Both the position numbers and the translations under genes were made by a program. The notes under the pieces were generated by a model. That model ran no database searches, was not told where the DNA came from, and worked only from the letters and a program-made list of their open reading frames with translations. This document shows, piece after piece, positions 6,727 to 15,081 of a stretch of DNA of 26,496 nucleotides. This stretch comes from JBDSEG01 sp039920165 (GTDB taxonomy: Bacteria; Pseudomonadota; Gammaproteobacteria; Burkholderiales; Burkholderiaceae_C). How positions within the stretch are numbered: the stretch's first letter is position 1; each line of letters begins with the position of its first letter. Where the stretch lies: NCBI GenBank assembly GCA_039920165.1, contig JBDSEG010000298.1, positions 1-26,496 on the forward strand, read 5' to 3'.

Positions 6727-6837
6727 GGAAAACTCCTGGTTAGAAAGTGAAGCAAGGCGGCGCATGACAGGTGCGTCGATCGCACGAGCGCAGTATGTCG
6801 ATGCGCGGCGCTCCGACCCGCGCGCGAAAATCGCCGC

Positions 6838-7299
6838 ATGGCCGCTGTTCCCGATCTCGATGCTCGCCTGCCGCGGGCACGCGGATCGCCCGTCGACCCG
6901 CAGAAGTATGCGGTTTCGGTGGGGCCGAGCGCGATCGACGGGCAGGGCGCGTTCGCTGCCGAGGCGGTGCCGGCGCGGCGCAAGATCGGCGAGATCCGCG
7001 GCGAGTCGATCAGCGTGACCGAGGCGCGCCGGCGAGCGAAAAACGTCCAGCGCATCATGATGGTCGAGCTGAGCGACAAGCGCGCGATCGATGCCTCGCA
7101 GTCGGTCGACCCGCTGCGCTTCACCAATCACTCGTGCCGGCCTAACGCGGTGTTGCGCATCCGCCAGGGCCGGGTCGAGTTCTATGCGATGCGCGCAATC
7201 GCGCCGGGCGAGGAGATCACCGTCAACTACGGCGAGACCCACCACGCCGGTCGGCTGCGCTGCCTCTGTGGCGTGAGCGGCTGCGTCTTCCGGCTCTAG
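6838..7299 (+). CDS. SET-domain protein, probable protein-lysine methyltransferase
   Basis: This 153-residue protein starts at ATG 6838. SAIDGQGAFAAEAVPARRKIGEIRGE (31-56) is the first half of a SET fold. RFTNHSCRPNA (94-104) contains the SAM-pocket pseudoknot motif NHSC. GEEITVNYGE (124-133) supplies the catalytic tyrosine (131). Cysteines at 142, 144 and 149 form a compact post-SET zinc site. Bacterial proteins of this size are minimal SET enzymes; a few are shown to methylate lysines of chromatin-associated or host proteins, but most have no known substrate. It is divergent from fumC (111 bases) and ends 21 bases from the convergent yedK. A second SET gene lies 2.3 kb away at 9624-10142. 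Confidence 0.9.
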   Translation: MAAVPDLDARLPRARGSPVDPQKYAVSVGPSAIDGQGAFAAEAVPARRKIGEIRGESISVTEARRRAKNVQRIMMVELSDKRAIDASQSVDPLRFTNHSCRPNAVLRIRQGRVEFYAMRAIAPGEEITVNYGETHHAGRLRCLCGVSGCVFRL

Positions 7300-7320
7300 C
7301 GGTCGGTGCGGTCCCTCGGC

Positions 7321-8019
7321 TCAACTCGGCGTCTTCGCGGTGACGCGCGGCGGCAGCGGCGCGGCCTCGCTGGCCCAGTCGTTCGGATCGAAGGCGCGCA
7401 GCAGGTCGCCGGCGCTATCGGGCGTCGCGGCGAGCCATTCGTCGGCATGCCGGTCGTCGATGACGATCACGCTGCGCTTTTCTTCGCCGGGTCGGTGGAA
7501 GCGGCTCATCAGCGCGTGCCGGTCGGCGTTGTGCGTGAGCAGCGTGAACGAGAGCATCGGCTCGCCGCCGGCCGGATTGATCCAGCGGTCCCAGAGTGCG
7601 GCGACGTGAAAGGGCGCGCCATCGCCGCGGCGGATCTGCCAGCGCAGCGCCTTGCCGGTTGCGTAGTCGGGCTCGTAAAAGCCGTCCATCGGCACCAACG
7701 CCCACTGGCCGCGCGACCAGGCCTGGCGGAATGCGGGTTTCGCGCGCGCGGTCTCGGCACGCGCGTTGTAGGTGCTGCGAGCGATGCGCGTATCGCGCGA
7801 CCAGAACGGCACCAGGCCGAAGCCGGCGCTCACGCACTCGCGCGAAACGACCTGGCCCGGCCCGCCATCCGATCGATCGACCGCCCCGTCGATCGACCGC
7901 CGCAGGATCGGCGCGGCGTAGCCGGGCCACGCCTCCTCGGGGTAGGCGAAAGTGGGCGCGACGACGCCCATGCGTTCGGCGATCAGGTCACGCGAGGTCG
8001 GGCGGTAGTTGGTGCACAT
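7321..8019 (-). CDS. yedK: SOS response-associated peptidase (SRAP/HMCES family)
   Basis: This 232-residue SRAP-domain protein forms a thiazolidine crosslink with abasic sites in single-stranded DNA and so shields them. The start is ATG 8017-8019, fixed by the second residue: after removal of Met1, Cys2 must be N-terminal to react. The other active-site residues are in place: Asn85 in YNARAET, Glu116 in MDGFYEP and His175 in SRFHRP. The region before the histidine (LTHNADRHALMSRFHRPGEEKRS) differs from the E. coli form, where a D-R-M-P sequence follows the histidine, and belongs to a divergent subgroup. It is the last gene of a minus-strand unit, 16 bases after the SPOR gene. No LexA box is obvious next to it. 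Confidence 0.93.
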   Translation of the reverse strand: MCTNYRPTSRDLIAERMGVVAPTFAYPEEAWPGYAAPILRRSIDGAVDRSDGGPGQVVSRECVSAGFGLVPFWSRDTRIARSTYNARAETARAKPAFRQAWSRGQWALVPMDGFYEPDYATGKALRWQIRRGDGAPFHVAALWDRWINPAGGEPMLSFTLLTHNADRHALMSRFHRPGEEKRSVIVIDDRHADEWLAATPDSAGDLLRAFDPNDWASEAAPLPPRVTAKTPS

Positions 8020-8035
8020 GGACGCTGGCGAGCGG

Positions 8036-8692
8036 TCAGCGCGAGGCGTCGGCGCAGGCCGCGAAGCCGCTGCCGAGCGCGTCGTTGCGCAACGCGGTCG
8101 CCTGGGCCAGCACCGCGCTGCCCGCCTTCTCGATGCGCAGCATGTGGCTCGTTGCCGGCGGCACCAGCTCGACCACACGCGCCGAACGCAGCCCGCGCAG
8201 CGTGTACTGCGCCAGCGCCCGCTCGGCGGCTTCGCGCGATTCGAACCGGCCGAGCGCGAGGCCGGGTTCGAGATCGGGCGCATTGCGCAACTCCTCGAAC
8301 TCGATCTTGGTGCGGCCCACTTCGGACTGCTTGCGCGCCATCAGCTCGGGCGTCTCGTATTTGCCCATATACACGATCCACACCGGCGCCCGCTCGGTGC
8401 GCACGTCGGACCAGCTGCCGGGCGGCAGCAGCGGCTGCAGCACGCTCTCGGCCACGGCAAACTGCGCCGCGTTGAACGGACCGGCTTCCAGGCAGGCCAG
8501 CGCGGCGGCGGCGGCGCGCGCCGAGGTGGGCGAGAGGATGACCACGCTTTGCGGGCGGATCTGGCGCGCCTGGCGTGCAGCGGCCTCGCTGCCGTTCGAT
8601 GGCGTGCCGCTGCCCTCGCCGAGCCACCCGCGCGACCACGCGAAGACCGCCGCATTGGCGAGCAGCAGCAGCACGACCAGCGCCCTCAGCAT
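8036..8692 (-). CDS. SPOR-domain membrane protein
   Basis: This 218-residue protein has one N-terminal membrane segment (about residues 4-20, LVVLLLLANAAVFAW) and a periplasmic remainder. After a variable linker, the region from about 100 to 185 looks like a SPOR fold: VWIVYMGKYETPELMARKQSEV, then LGRFESREAAERALAQY and LRSARVVEL. SPOR domains bind glycan strands lacking stem peptides at the division septum. The start ATG overlaps the birA stop by seven bases (ATGCTGA), so the two are translationally coupled. In many Burkholderiales the birA gene is followed by coaX and then a SPOR gene; here coaX is missing between them. Confidence 0.8.
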   Translation of the reverse strand: MLRALVVLLLLANAAVFAWSRGWLGEGSGTPSNGSEAAARQARQIRPQSVVILSPTSARAAAAALACLEAGPFNAAQFAVAESVLQPLLPPGSWSDVRTERAPVWIVYMGKYETPELMARKQSEVGRTKIEFEELRNAPDLEPGLALGRFESREAAERALAQYTLRGLRSARVVELVPPATSHMLRIEKAGSAVLAQATALRNDALGSGFAACADASR

Positions 8693-9612
8693 GGCGCGGA
8701 AGCGGTCGGCAGACCGGACAGGCGGACGCTGACCTCGCCGCTCGCGATCGTCGCGATCCCGCGCTCGGTCTGCAGGCGCAGCGCACCCTGCGGCGTCACC
8801 CCGCAGGCAATGCCCTCGGGCGTGCCCGTGAGCGTGGTCTGCACGCGCCGGCCGAGCAGCAGGTCGCGTGATGCATAGGCCGCCGCGAAACGCGCGAAGC
8901 CTTGATGCTCGAAACGGCGCAGCGCCTGCACCAATGGCAGCGCGACCTGGGCGAGGGCGCGCGGCGCGCTCGCCTGCGGGTCGATCTCCTGCAGGCAGGC
9001 GACGCCGCTCGGCACCGGGTCGGCCGCGTCGGCGAGCGGCAGTACATTCAGGCCGATCCCGACCACCGCGAGCCGGTGCGGGCCGACATTCACGGTCTCG
9101 ACCAGGATGCCGCCGAGCTTGCGCCCGGCCGGCGCGTCGCCTACCGCGGCGCCGGCTGGCGGCGTGAGCAGCGGCGCATCCATCAGCCACAGATCGTTCG
9201 GCCACTTGATACCGATGCGCGGCGCCGGGGTGGGGGATAGCGGGGCATCGAGCGCCTGCGCCAGCGCCACGCCGATCGCCAGCGACAGCCCCGACCAGTC
9301 GCCGCTCACGAGCGGCATCGAGAGCGAGAAGGTGAGCGACGCACCGGGCTGCGACTGCCACGATTTGCCGAGGCGCCCGCGCCCGCCGGTCTGGTGCTCT
9401 GCGACGAGCAGGCAGGGCTGCAGGTCGGCGGCGCGCCGGCCGAACGGCGCACCGTCCTCGGCGTGCCCGGCCAGGCCGATGCGCGCGCGCTCGAGCAGCG
9501 CCGAGTTGGTCGACAGGGTTCGCGCCACCACCTCCACGCTCAAGCCCGGCAGCAGCGGCTCGAGCTCCTGCCACAGGGCTTGTGCATTCCAGTGCAGCGC
9601 GTGCCCGGTCAT
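8686..9612 (-). CDS. birA: Biotin--[acetyl-CoA-carboxylase] ligase, no DNA-binding domain
   Basis: This 308-residue enzyme activates biotin with ATP and attaches it to the lysine of biotin carboxyl carrier protein. The start is ATG 9610-9612. GGRGRLGKSWQS (76-87) is the biotinyl-adenylate loop, IKWPNDLW (135-142) the adenylate-binding motif, and KLGGILVE (165-172) the third conserved block. A small SH3-like C-terminal domain follows (about 260-308, GVTPQGALRLQTERG). The N-terminus goes straight into the catalytic domain, so the winged-helix repressor domain of E. coli BirA is absent and it should not regulate transcription. A stretch at about 142-162 between the conserved blocks is an insertion rich in Pro, Ala and Gly. 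The gene starts 11 bases after the SET gene ends. Confidence 0.93.
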   Translation of the reverse strand: MTGHALHWNAQALWQELEPLLPGLSVEVVARTLSTNSALLERARIGLAGHAEDGAPFGRRAADLQPCLLVAEHQTGGRGRLGKSWQSQPGASLTFSLSMPLVSGDWSGLSLAIGVALAQALDAPLSPTPAPRIGIKWPNDLWLMDAPLLTPPAGAAVGDAPAGRKLGGILVETVNVGPHRLAVVGIGLNVLPLADAADPVPSGVACLQEIDPQASAPRALAQVALPLVQALRRFEHQGFARFAAAYASRDLLLGRRVQTTLTGTPEGIACGVTPQGALRLQTERGIATIASGEVSVRLSGLPTASAPC

Positions 9613-9623
9613 GCCCCGTTCTT

Positions 9624-10142
9624 TCAGCGCCGCTTCGACGCCAGCATGGTGCCGCGGCAGGCGCGCGCGCCGCAGCGGCATTCGTAGCGCTTGCGCACCT
9701 TGGCGGTCTGGCGTTCATCGAGGATCAGTCCGTAGTCGAAGAACAGCTCCTCGCCAGGTTTGAGCTTGCGCAGCGCGACGATGAAGATGCGCCCGGCGTC
9801 CTCCTCGGCCTCACAGTTGGGCTGGCACGAGTGGTTGATCCAGCGCGCCGAATTGCCGTTCACCTTGCCGTCGATGACGTGGGCGTCGTCGACGTGAAAA
9901 TAAAAGGTGTGGTCGGGATTGGCCGGGTCGTGGGGATGGCGCCGCAGTGCTTCTTTCCAGCTCACCACCTCGCCTTTGTATTCGATCACCGACTCGCCCT
10001 TGGCGATGGGTGCGACGCAGAACATGCCCTTGCCGTGCACCCCCGAGCGCCGCACCTGGATGCGCCGGCCCGAGCGGGCGGCGGGAACGGCTTCGGCGGC
10101 ACGCGAAAGAGAGGTCGGCATGTTTGAGTACATTGGTTTCAT
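9624..10142 (-). CDS. SET-domain protein-lysine methyltransferase
   Basis: This protein has 172 residues if started at ATG 10140-10142; the in-frame ATGs at 10133 and 10121 are alternatives and none has a strong ribosome binding site. GVHGKGMFCVAPIAKGESVIEYKGE (34-58) is the SET N-terminal half. RWINHSCQPNC (100-110) holds the NHSC motif, GEELFFDYG (130-138) the catalytic tyrosine (137), and cysteines 155, 157 and 162 the post-SET site. It is a fuller SET domain than the one at 6838 and has the HTFYFHVDD insert seen in many bacterial members. It heads a minus-strand unit with birA, SPOR and yedK. It is divergent from topB, whose start lies 98 bases away. A TACAAT sequence at 10190-10195 on this strand could be a -10 element. 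Confidence 0.9.
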   Translation of the reverse strand: MKPMYSNMPTSLSRAAEAVPAARSGRRIQVRRSGVHGKGMFCVAPIAKGESVIEYKGEVVSWKEALRRHPHDPANPDHTFYFHVDDAHVIDGKVNGNSARWINHSCQPNCEAEEDAGRIFIVALRKLKPGEELFFDYGLILDERQTAKVRKRYECRCGARACRGTMLASKRR

Positions 10143-10240
10143 GGGGGCGCGCGCGTGCATGTGGGCGCGCACCCGCGCGAGGAAGCCGGATTGTAGGGAC
10201 GCCCTGCAGCCGCTTCGGCCTGCAGATCGAAGAAGGAACC

Positions 10241-12958
10241 ATGACCAAATCACTCATCATTGCCGAGAAGCCCTCGGTGGCCCAGGACATCGTTCGGGCC
10301 CTCACGCCCACCGCCGGCAAGTTCGACAAGCATGACGAATATTTCGAGAGCGAGGGCTATCTCGTGACGTCGGCGGTCGGCCACCTGCTGGAGATCAAGG
10401 CGCCGGAGGAGTACGACGTGAAGCGCGGCAAGTGGAGCTTCGCCCACCTGCCGGTGATTCCGCCGCACTTCGACCTGAACCCGATCGACAAGAGCAAGTC
10501 GCGGCTGAACGCGATCGTCAGGCTCGTCAAGCGCAAGGACGTGCGCGAGCTCATCAACGCCTGCGACGCGGGACGCGAGGGCGAGCTGATCTTTCGCCTG
10601 ATCCAGCAGCACAGCAAGAGCAAGCACCCGGTGCGGCGCCTCTGGCTGCAGAGCATGACGCCCGCGGCGATCCGCGACGGCTTCGAGCACCTGCGCAGCG
10701 ACGCCCAGATGCTGCCCCTGGCCGACGCCGCGCGCTGCCGCTCCGAGGCCGACTGGCTGGTCGGCATCAACGGCACGCGCGCGATGACCGCGTTCAACTC
10801 GCGCGACGGCGGCTTTTTCCTCACCACCGTCGGGCGGGTGCAGACCCCGACGCTGTCGATCATGGTCGAGCGCGAGGAAAAGATCAGGCGCCACATCTCG
10901 CGCGACTACTGGGAGATCAAGGCGGGCTTCGCCGCGCAGGCTGGTGAATACGAGGGCAAATGGTTCGATCCGGCCTGGAAGAAAAATGCCGACGACCCCG
11001 AACAGCGCGCCGACCGCTTGTGGAACGAGGCCGACGCGCAGGCCATCGCGCAGGCGTCGCGCGGCCAGCCGGCCCACGTGACCGAAGAAGCCAAGCCGAG
11101 CAGCCAGAGCTCGCCGGGCCTGTACGACCTGACGACGCTGCAGCGCGAGGCCAATTCACGCCTCGGCTTCTCGGCCAAGACCACGCTTTCGATCGCGCAG
11201 GCGCTGTACGAGAAGCACAAGGTCCTCACCTACCCGCGGACCGACAGCAAGCACCTGCCCGAGGACTATGTCGACGTCGTCAAGCAGACGATGAAGATGA
11301 TCTCGACCGAGGACCTGCCAGGCCCCGGAACCGCGAGCGGTTCCCTCGTGAACCTTCGCGCGCTGGCGGTGCACGCGCGCACCGCAATCAAGGAAGGCTA
11401 CGTCAAGCCGAACAAGAAGATCTTCGACAACGCCAAGGTTTCGGACCACTTCGCCATCATCCCGACGCTGCAGGCGCCGCGCAGCCTGTCGGAGATCGAG
11501 GCCAAGCTCTACGACATGGTCGTCAAGCGCTTCATGGCGGTGTTCTTCCCGGCGGCCGAATTCATGGTCACGACGCGCATCTCGACCGTCAAGGCCGCAG
11601 ATCTGGAACACCGCTTCCAGACCAACGGGAAGGTGATGGTCAAGCCGGGCTGGCTCGCGGTCTACGGGCGCGAGGCGCAGGAGGCCGATGCCAACCTGGT
11701 GGCAGTAGCAAAGGGCGAGGTGGTGCGTACCGAAAGCGTCGACGTGCTGGCGCAAAAGACCAAGCCGCCGGCGCGCTATACCGAGGCGACGCTGCTCTCG
11801 GCGATGGAAGGTGCCGGCAAGCTGATCGACGACGACGATCTGCGCGAGGCGATGCAGGAAAAGGGCCTGGGAACGCCGGCCACGCGCGCCGCGATCATCG
11901 AGGGCCTGATCTACGAGAAGTACATCCACCGCGAGGGCCGCGAACTGGTGCCGGGCGCGAAGGCGTTCCAGCTCATGACGCTGCTGCGCGGCCTCGGGGT
12001 CGAAGACCTGACCAAGCCCGAACTGACCGGCAACTGGGAATTCCAGCTCTCGGAAATGGAAAAGGGCAAGCTCGAGCGCGAGACCTTCATGGCCGAGATC
12101 GCGCGCATGGCCGAGCGCATCGTTAAGAAGGCGAAGGAATACGACCGCGACACGATCCCCGGCGACTACGCCACGCTGCAGACGCCGTGCCCGAACTGCG
12201 GCGGGGTGGTGAAGGAGAACTACCGCCGCTATGCCTGTACCGGCGCGGCCGAAGGCGGTGAAGGCTGCGGCTTCTCGATCAGCAAGATCCCCGGCGGGCG
12301 CGCGTTCGAACTCGACGAGGTCGAGCGCTTCCTTGCCGACAAGAAGATCGGCCCACTGGAAGGATTTCGCTCCAAGGCGGGCTGGCCGTTCACGGCCGAG
12401 ATCCGGCTTGCGTACGACGACGAGATCAAGAACTGGAAGCTCGAATTCGATTTCGGCGAGGACGCGCGCAATGCCGGCGAGTCCGGCGAGCCGATCGACT
12501 TCTCGGCGCAGCAAAGCCTCGGTCCCTGCCCGAAGGACCAGGGCCGGGTGTTCGAGCACGGCGCGAGCTATGTCTGCGAGCACGCGGTCGGCGTGAACGT
12601 CGTCTGCGACTTCAAGAGCGGCAAGATCATCCTGCAGCAACCGGTGGCGCGCGAGCAAATGGAAAAGCTGCTCGCCTCCGGCAAGACCGACCTGCTGGAG
12701 AGCTTCGTGTCCAACAAGACCCGGCGCAAGTTCAAGGCGCGCCTGGCCTTCGACAGGAAGGAGGGCAAGGTCGGCTTCGAATTCGAGCCGCGCGCGCCGC
12801 GCCCTCCCGGCAAGACCGCCGCTGCCAAGGGCGCCGCGCCGACGCCGCCCGCCGATCCGGCGCCGCCCGCGCCGACTGCCGCCAAGATGCCCGCGAAGAA
12901 GGTCGCAGCGAAGAAGACCGCGGTCCGGAAAACCGCGGCCAGGAAGAAGGCCGCCTGA
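10241..12958 (+). CDS. topB: DNA topoisomerase III with lysine-rich C-terminal tail
   Basis: This 905-residue type IA topoisomerase resolves precatenanes and recombination intermediates by single-strand passage. The start ATG 10241 follows AAGGA closely. The Toprim domain spans IIAEKPSVAQDI (6-17) to DAGREGELIF (109-118). The active-site tyrosine is Tyr331 in VLTYPRTDS, close to Tyr328 of E. coli TopB. KGLGTPATRAAII is the conserved block after it. Beyond the roughly 600-residue core are a four-cysteine zinc ribbon (about 650-676, PCPNCGG to GEGCGF) and a second C-terminal repeat (about 760-845, GPCPKDQGRVFEHG). A tail of about 55 residues is rich in Pro, Ala and Lys and ends KKVAAKKTAVRKTAARKKAA, like histone H1. 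The E. coli enzyme is some 250 residues shorter. The tail probably adds non-specific DNA binding. Confidence 0.96.
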   Translation: MTKSLIIAEKPSVAQDIVRALTPTAGKFDKHDEYFESEGYLVTSAVGHLLEIKAPEEYDVKRGKWSFAHLPVIPPHFDLNPIDKSKSRLNAIVRLVKRKDVRELINACDAGREGELIFRLIQQHSKSKHPVRRLWLQSMTPAAIRDGFEHLRSDAQMLPLADAARCRSEADWLVGINGTRAMTAFNSRDGGFFLTTVGRVQTPTLSIMVEREEKIRRHISRDYWEIKAGFAAQAGEYEGKWFDPAWKKNADDPEQRADRLWNEADAQAIAQASRGQPAHVTEEAKPSSQSSPGLYDLTTLQREANSRLGFSAKTTLSIAQALYEKHKVLTYPRTDSKHLPEDYVDVVKQTMKMISTEDLPGPGTASGSLVNLRALAVHARTAIKEGYVKPNKKIFDNAKVSDHFAIIPTLQAPRSLSEIEAKLYDMVVKRFMAVFFPAAEFMVTTRISTVKAADLEHRFQTNGKVMVKPGWLAVYGREAQEADANLVAVAKGEVVRTESVDVLAQKTKPPARYTEATLLSAMEGAGKLIDDDDLREAMQEKGLGTPATRAAIIEGLIYEKYIHREGRELVPGAKAFQLMTLLRGLGVEDLTKPELTGNWEFQLSEMEKGKLERETFMAEIARMAERIVKKAKEYDRDTIPGDYATLQTPCPNCGGVVKENYRRYACTGAAEGGEGCGFSISKIPGGRAFELDEVERFLADKKIGPLEGFRSKAGWPFTAEIRLAYDDEIKNWKLEFDFGEDARNAGESGEPIDFSAQQSLGPCPKDQGRVFEHGASYVCEHAVGVNVVCDFKSGKIILQQPVAREQMEKLLASGKTDLLESFVSNKTRRKFKARLAFDRKEGKVGFEFEPRAPRPPGKTAAAKGAAPTPPADPAPPAPTAAKMPAKKVAAKKTAVRKTAARKKAA

Positions 12959-12974
12959 GTCAGCGCGATCCCCT

Positions 12975-13587
12975 CTACCGCGTTGGCGTTATCGGCGGCA
13001 GCCCGGCTGCGCGAACCCCGCGGCACACAGGCCACATCGCCGGAATAGGCCTCGCGCCAGACATGGCTGCTTCGCGCGCCAGCCGCGCCTGCTCCTGCGC
13101 GCGCGCTGAATCGGCACTGCGTTGCGCGGCAGCCCGGCGCTCGGCGTCGGCGGCGTCGGCGGCGCGGCGCGCGATATGGCGGCCCGGGCCTGGCTCGCCG
13201 CCTCGGCCTGCACCTGCCCCTGTTCGTCGCGCAGCCGCTGATCGACCTGCTCGACGGCAATGCGGCGCGCCTGCGCCGCCGCCTCGCGTGGGGCGCGTGG
13301 GCGATGTAACAGCGTGCTCGTCCGGTGCGCGCGCCGGTGGCGGCGGCGGAATCGGTGCGCTTGCCGGGGGGTGGACGAAAGAATTGCCAAGGACGCCGCT
13401 GCCACGAGCGGCTGCAGCGCCTGCGCCAGCTGCTGCATGTCGCTGTCCCAGCGCGCGTGGTTCTGGTAGGCCGGCTTCCCGCAGGGGGTTGGGCAGCTGC
13501 GTGGCCTTCATTGTCGTCGCGGCGATAGCTCGGGGCCCCTGCCAAACGCAGGCCGGCATCTCGGGTCGCGCTGCCGCGCCATTTCAT
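12975..13587 (-). pseudogene. Frameshifted gene: secreted/coiled-coil-like protein remnant
   Basis: No single frame in this 669-base gap looks real, but five minus-strand pieces in different frames join end to end. They are about 13372-13471 (AYQNHARWDSDMQQLAQALQ), 13308-13379 (proline-rich, FVHPPASAPIPPPPP), 13163-13300 (EQVDQRLRDEQGQVQAEAAS), 13065-13169 (ERRAAAQRSADSARAQEQAR) and 12979-13065 (VWREAYSGDVACVPRGSR, then ADNANA). The last resembles a W-R-E-A-x-x-G-D-x-V-C-V-x-P motif ending in ADN-x-x-A that I associate with the C-termini of some secreted bacterial proteins. The sum would be a protein of about 200 residues with an N-terminal amphipathic part, a proline linker, an Ala/Gln/Arg coiled coil and this motif. 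It is either a decayed gene or one hit by sequence errors in G+C-rich runs. Confidence 0.5.
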
Positions 13588-13627
13588 CCGGCGGTTGACG
13601 GCGCCCGGTGACGTCCGCCCAATCCCT

Positions 13628-15031
13628 TCAGGCCGACGTCGAACCGGCGGTCCGGGGCATCGATGCGGTGGCGGCGTGGCTCTCGGGGGTGTGCTGCGGC
13701 AAGGTCGCTTCGAGCCGGGTGCCTTCCCCCGCGCTGGAGCTGAGAACCATCCGGCCGCCTTCGGACTCGACCCTGTAGCGCATCCCGAGCAGACCGTGGC
13801 CCGCCGAGCGCGTCAGCGGATCGAAGCCGATGCCATCGTCGGTCACGGTGATCGTGACGCGTTGATCGCGCGTCGCGAGGATGACTTCGACGTGCTTCGC
13901 GCTGGCATATTTGGCGATGTTGGTGAGCGCCTCCTGCACCAGCCGGTACACCATCAGTTCGGCCGAGGGTTTGAGCCGGACCACCCCCAGCGTGCATTTC
14001 ACCTCGATGCTGGAGCGCTCGGAAAATTCACGCGTAAGGATCTCGAGCGCGGCGACCAGGCCGAGGTTGCTGAGTGACGACGGCCGCAGATCCTCGATGA
14101 TGCGGCGCTTGAGCGCGATGCCGCTGTTCAGCGTCTCGTTCAGGTGCGTCAGCCGGTCGGTCGCCTCGGGGGTAAGCAGTCCCAGGCGCGATTTGAGCCG
14201 CGCCACATCGAGCTTGGCCGCTGTGAGAAGGGCGCCGAGTTCGTCGTGCAGGTCGCGCGCGAGACGGTTGCGCTCGTCTTCGCGCGCGGTCTGCAGGTGG
14301 CGCGCGAGTTCGGTCAGCTGCTCGGTACGGCGGTCGACCTCGGCCTCGAGAAAGTCGCGCTCGGCCTGCAAAGCGCGTTGCTGCGTGATGCGCTGAGTTT
14401 CCAGCGCACGGGTCTGGCGCAGGTACATGAACAAAGCGAGCAGGCTGATCGCCGTCATCGCGATCACGCCGACCCGGTTCAGCATGAGCGTTCGATAGAC
14501 ACCGCTGCGCCCGGCCTCGATGCTGACCGATTCGATATCGAGCAGGCGCTGGGCGGCAGCTCGGATCGCGTCCATCTTCTCTTGTCCGATATTGGTCATG
14601 AGCAATTCGCGCCAGGCGTCGGTGCGGCCTGCATCGTAGAGCGAGATGCCGGTCGCGAGTTCGGACAGCTTTTGCGTCGACAGGCCCTTCATTTCGTCGA
14701 GCACCGGGCGCGCCGATGCGTCCAGCGCGTGGTGCTGGGCGAGTTGCAGCAAGGCGCCGTCGACCTGCTGCTGCGCAGCGCTGTAAGGCTCCAGATATTC
14801 CTTGCGGCCGGTCAACAGGTAGCCACGTTGGCCGGTTTCTGCATCGAGCAGGCTGCGCCACAGAACCTGGATATTCTGGCTCGCGGCGCCCATCTCGCCG
14901 AGTTTGTCGAGCGCCGTCGACGACTCCCGGTACGCGGTTTCGCTGATCACGAACAGGGCCAGCGCGGCCAGCGCGGCCAGCGGGAACGCAAACCCGCCGC
15001 GTTGCAGGCGGCCGATCAGGTTCCAGCCCAT
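13628..15031 (-). CDS. NarL-type sensor histidine kinase with CHASE3 domain
   Basis: This 467-residue inner-membrane kinase has two membrane segments (about 14-30 and 187-203). Between them is a CHASE3 sensor region (about 33-175), recognisable by LLDAETGQRGYLLTG (61-75). A coiled coil (about 205-250) leads to a HisKA_3 dimerisation domain. His262 in ARDLHDELGALLTAAK is the phosphoacceptor. The ATPase domain has the N-box around Asn371 (LVQEALTNIAKYA) and DDGIGFD (398-404), then GHGLLGMRYRVE (411-422). The divergent gene 50 bases away encodes its probable partner, a LuxR-type response regulator. CHASE3 ligands are unknown in general. The start ATG 15029-15031 has only a weak AGG upstream. Confidence 0.93.
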   Translation of the reverse strand: MGWNLIGRLQRGGFAFPLAALAALALFVISETAYRESSTALDKLGEMGAASQNIQVLWRSLLDAETGQRGYLLTGRKEYLEPYSAAQQQVDGALLQLAQHHALDASARPVLDEMKGLSTQKLSELATGISLYDAGRTDAWRELLMTNIGQEKMDAIRAAAQRLLDIESVSIEAGRSGVYRTLMLNRVGVIAMTAISLLALFMYLRQTRALETQRITQQRALQAERDFLEAEVDRRTEQLTELARHLQTAREDERNRLARDLHDELGALLTAAKLDVARLKSRLGLLTPEATDRLTHLNETLNSGIALKRRIIEDLRPSSLSNLGLVAALEILTREFSERSSIEVKCTLGVVRLKPSAELMVYRLVQEALTNIAKYASAKHVEVILATRDQRVTITVTDDGIGFDPLTRSAGHGLLGMRYRVESEGGRMVLSSSAGEGTRLEATLPQHTPESHAATASMPRTAGSTSA

Positions 15032-15081
15032 CGCTTGCCTCTAAACTGCGATCCTGCACTTATCGTGAAGGGCCGACGACC

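Noticed and set aside
6727..7245. Upstream extension of the fumarase frame by 173 codons
   Set aside because: It runs antisense through the SET gene at 6838-7299. The ATG at 6724-6726 has a good AGGAG and matches the normal FumC length.
10204..10225. Inverted CTGCAG repeats just before the topB ribosome binding site
   Set aside because: Only six-base arms pair and the central part does not. CTGCAG is itself a short palindrome, so the structure is weak evidence for an attenuator.
9947..10240. Upstream in-frame extension of topB by about 98 codons
   Set aside because: The extension overlaps the SET gene on the other strand, is Arg/Ser-rich and has no ribosome binding site. ATG 10241 has AAGGA and begins with the conserved topoisomerase III N-terminus.
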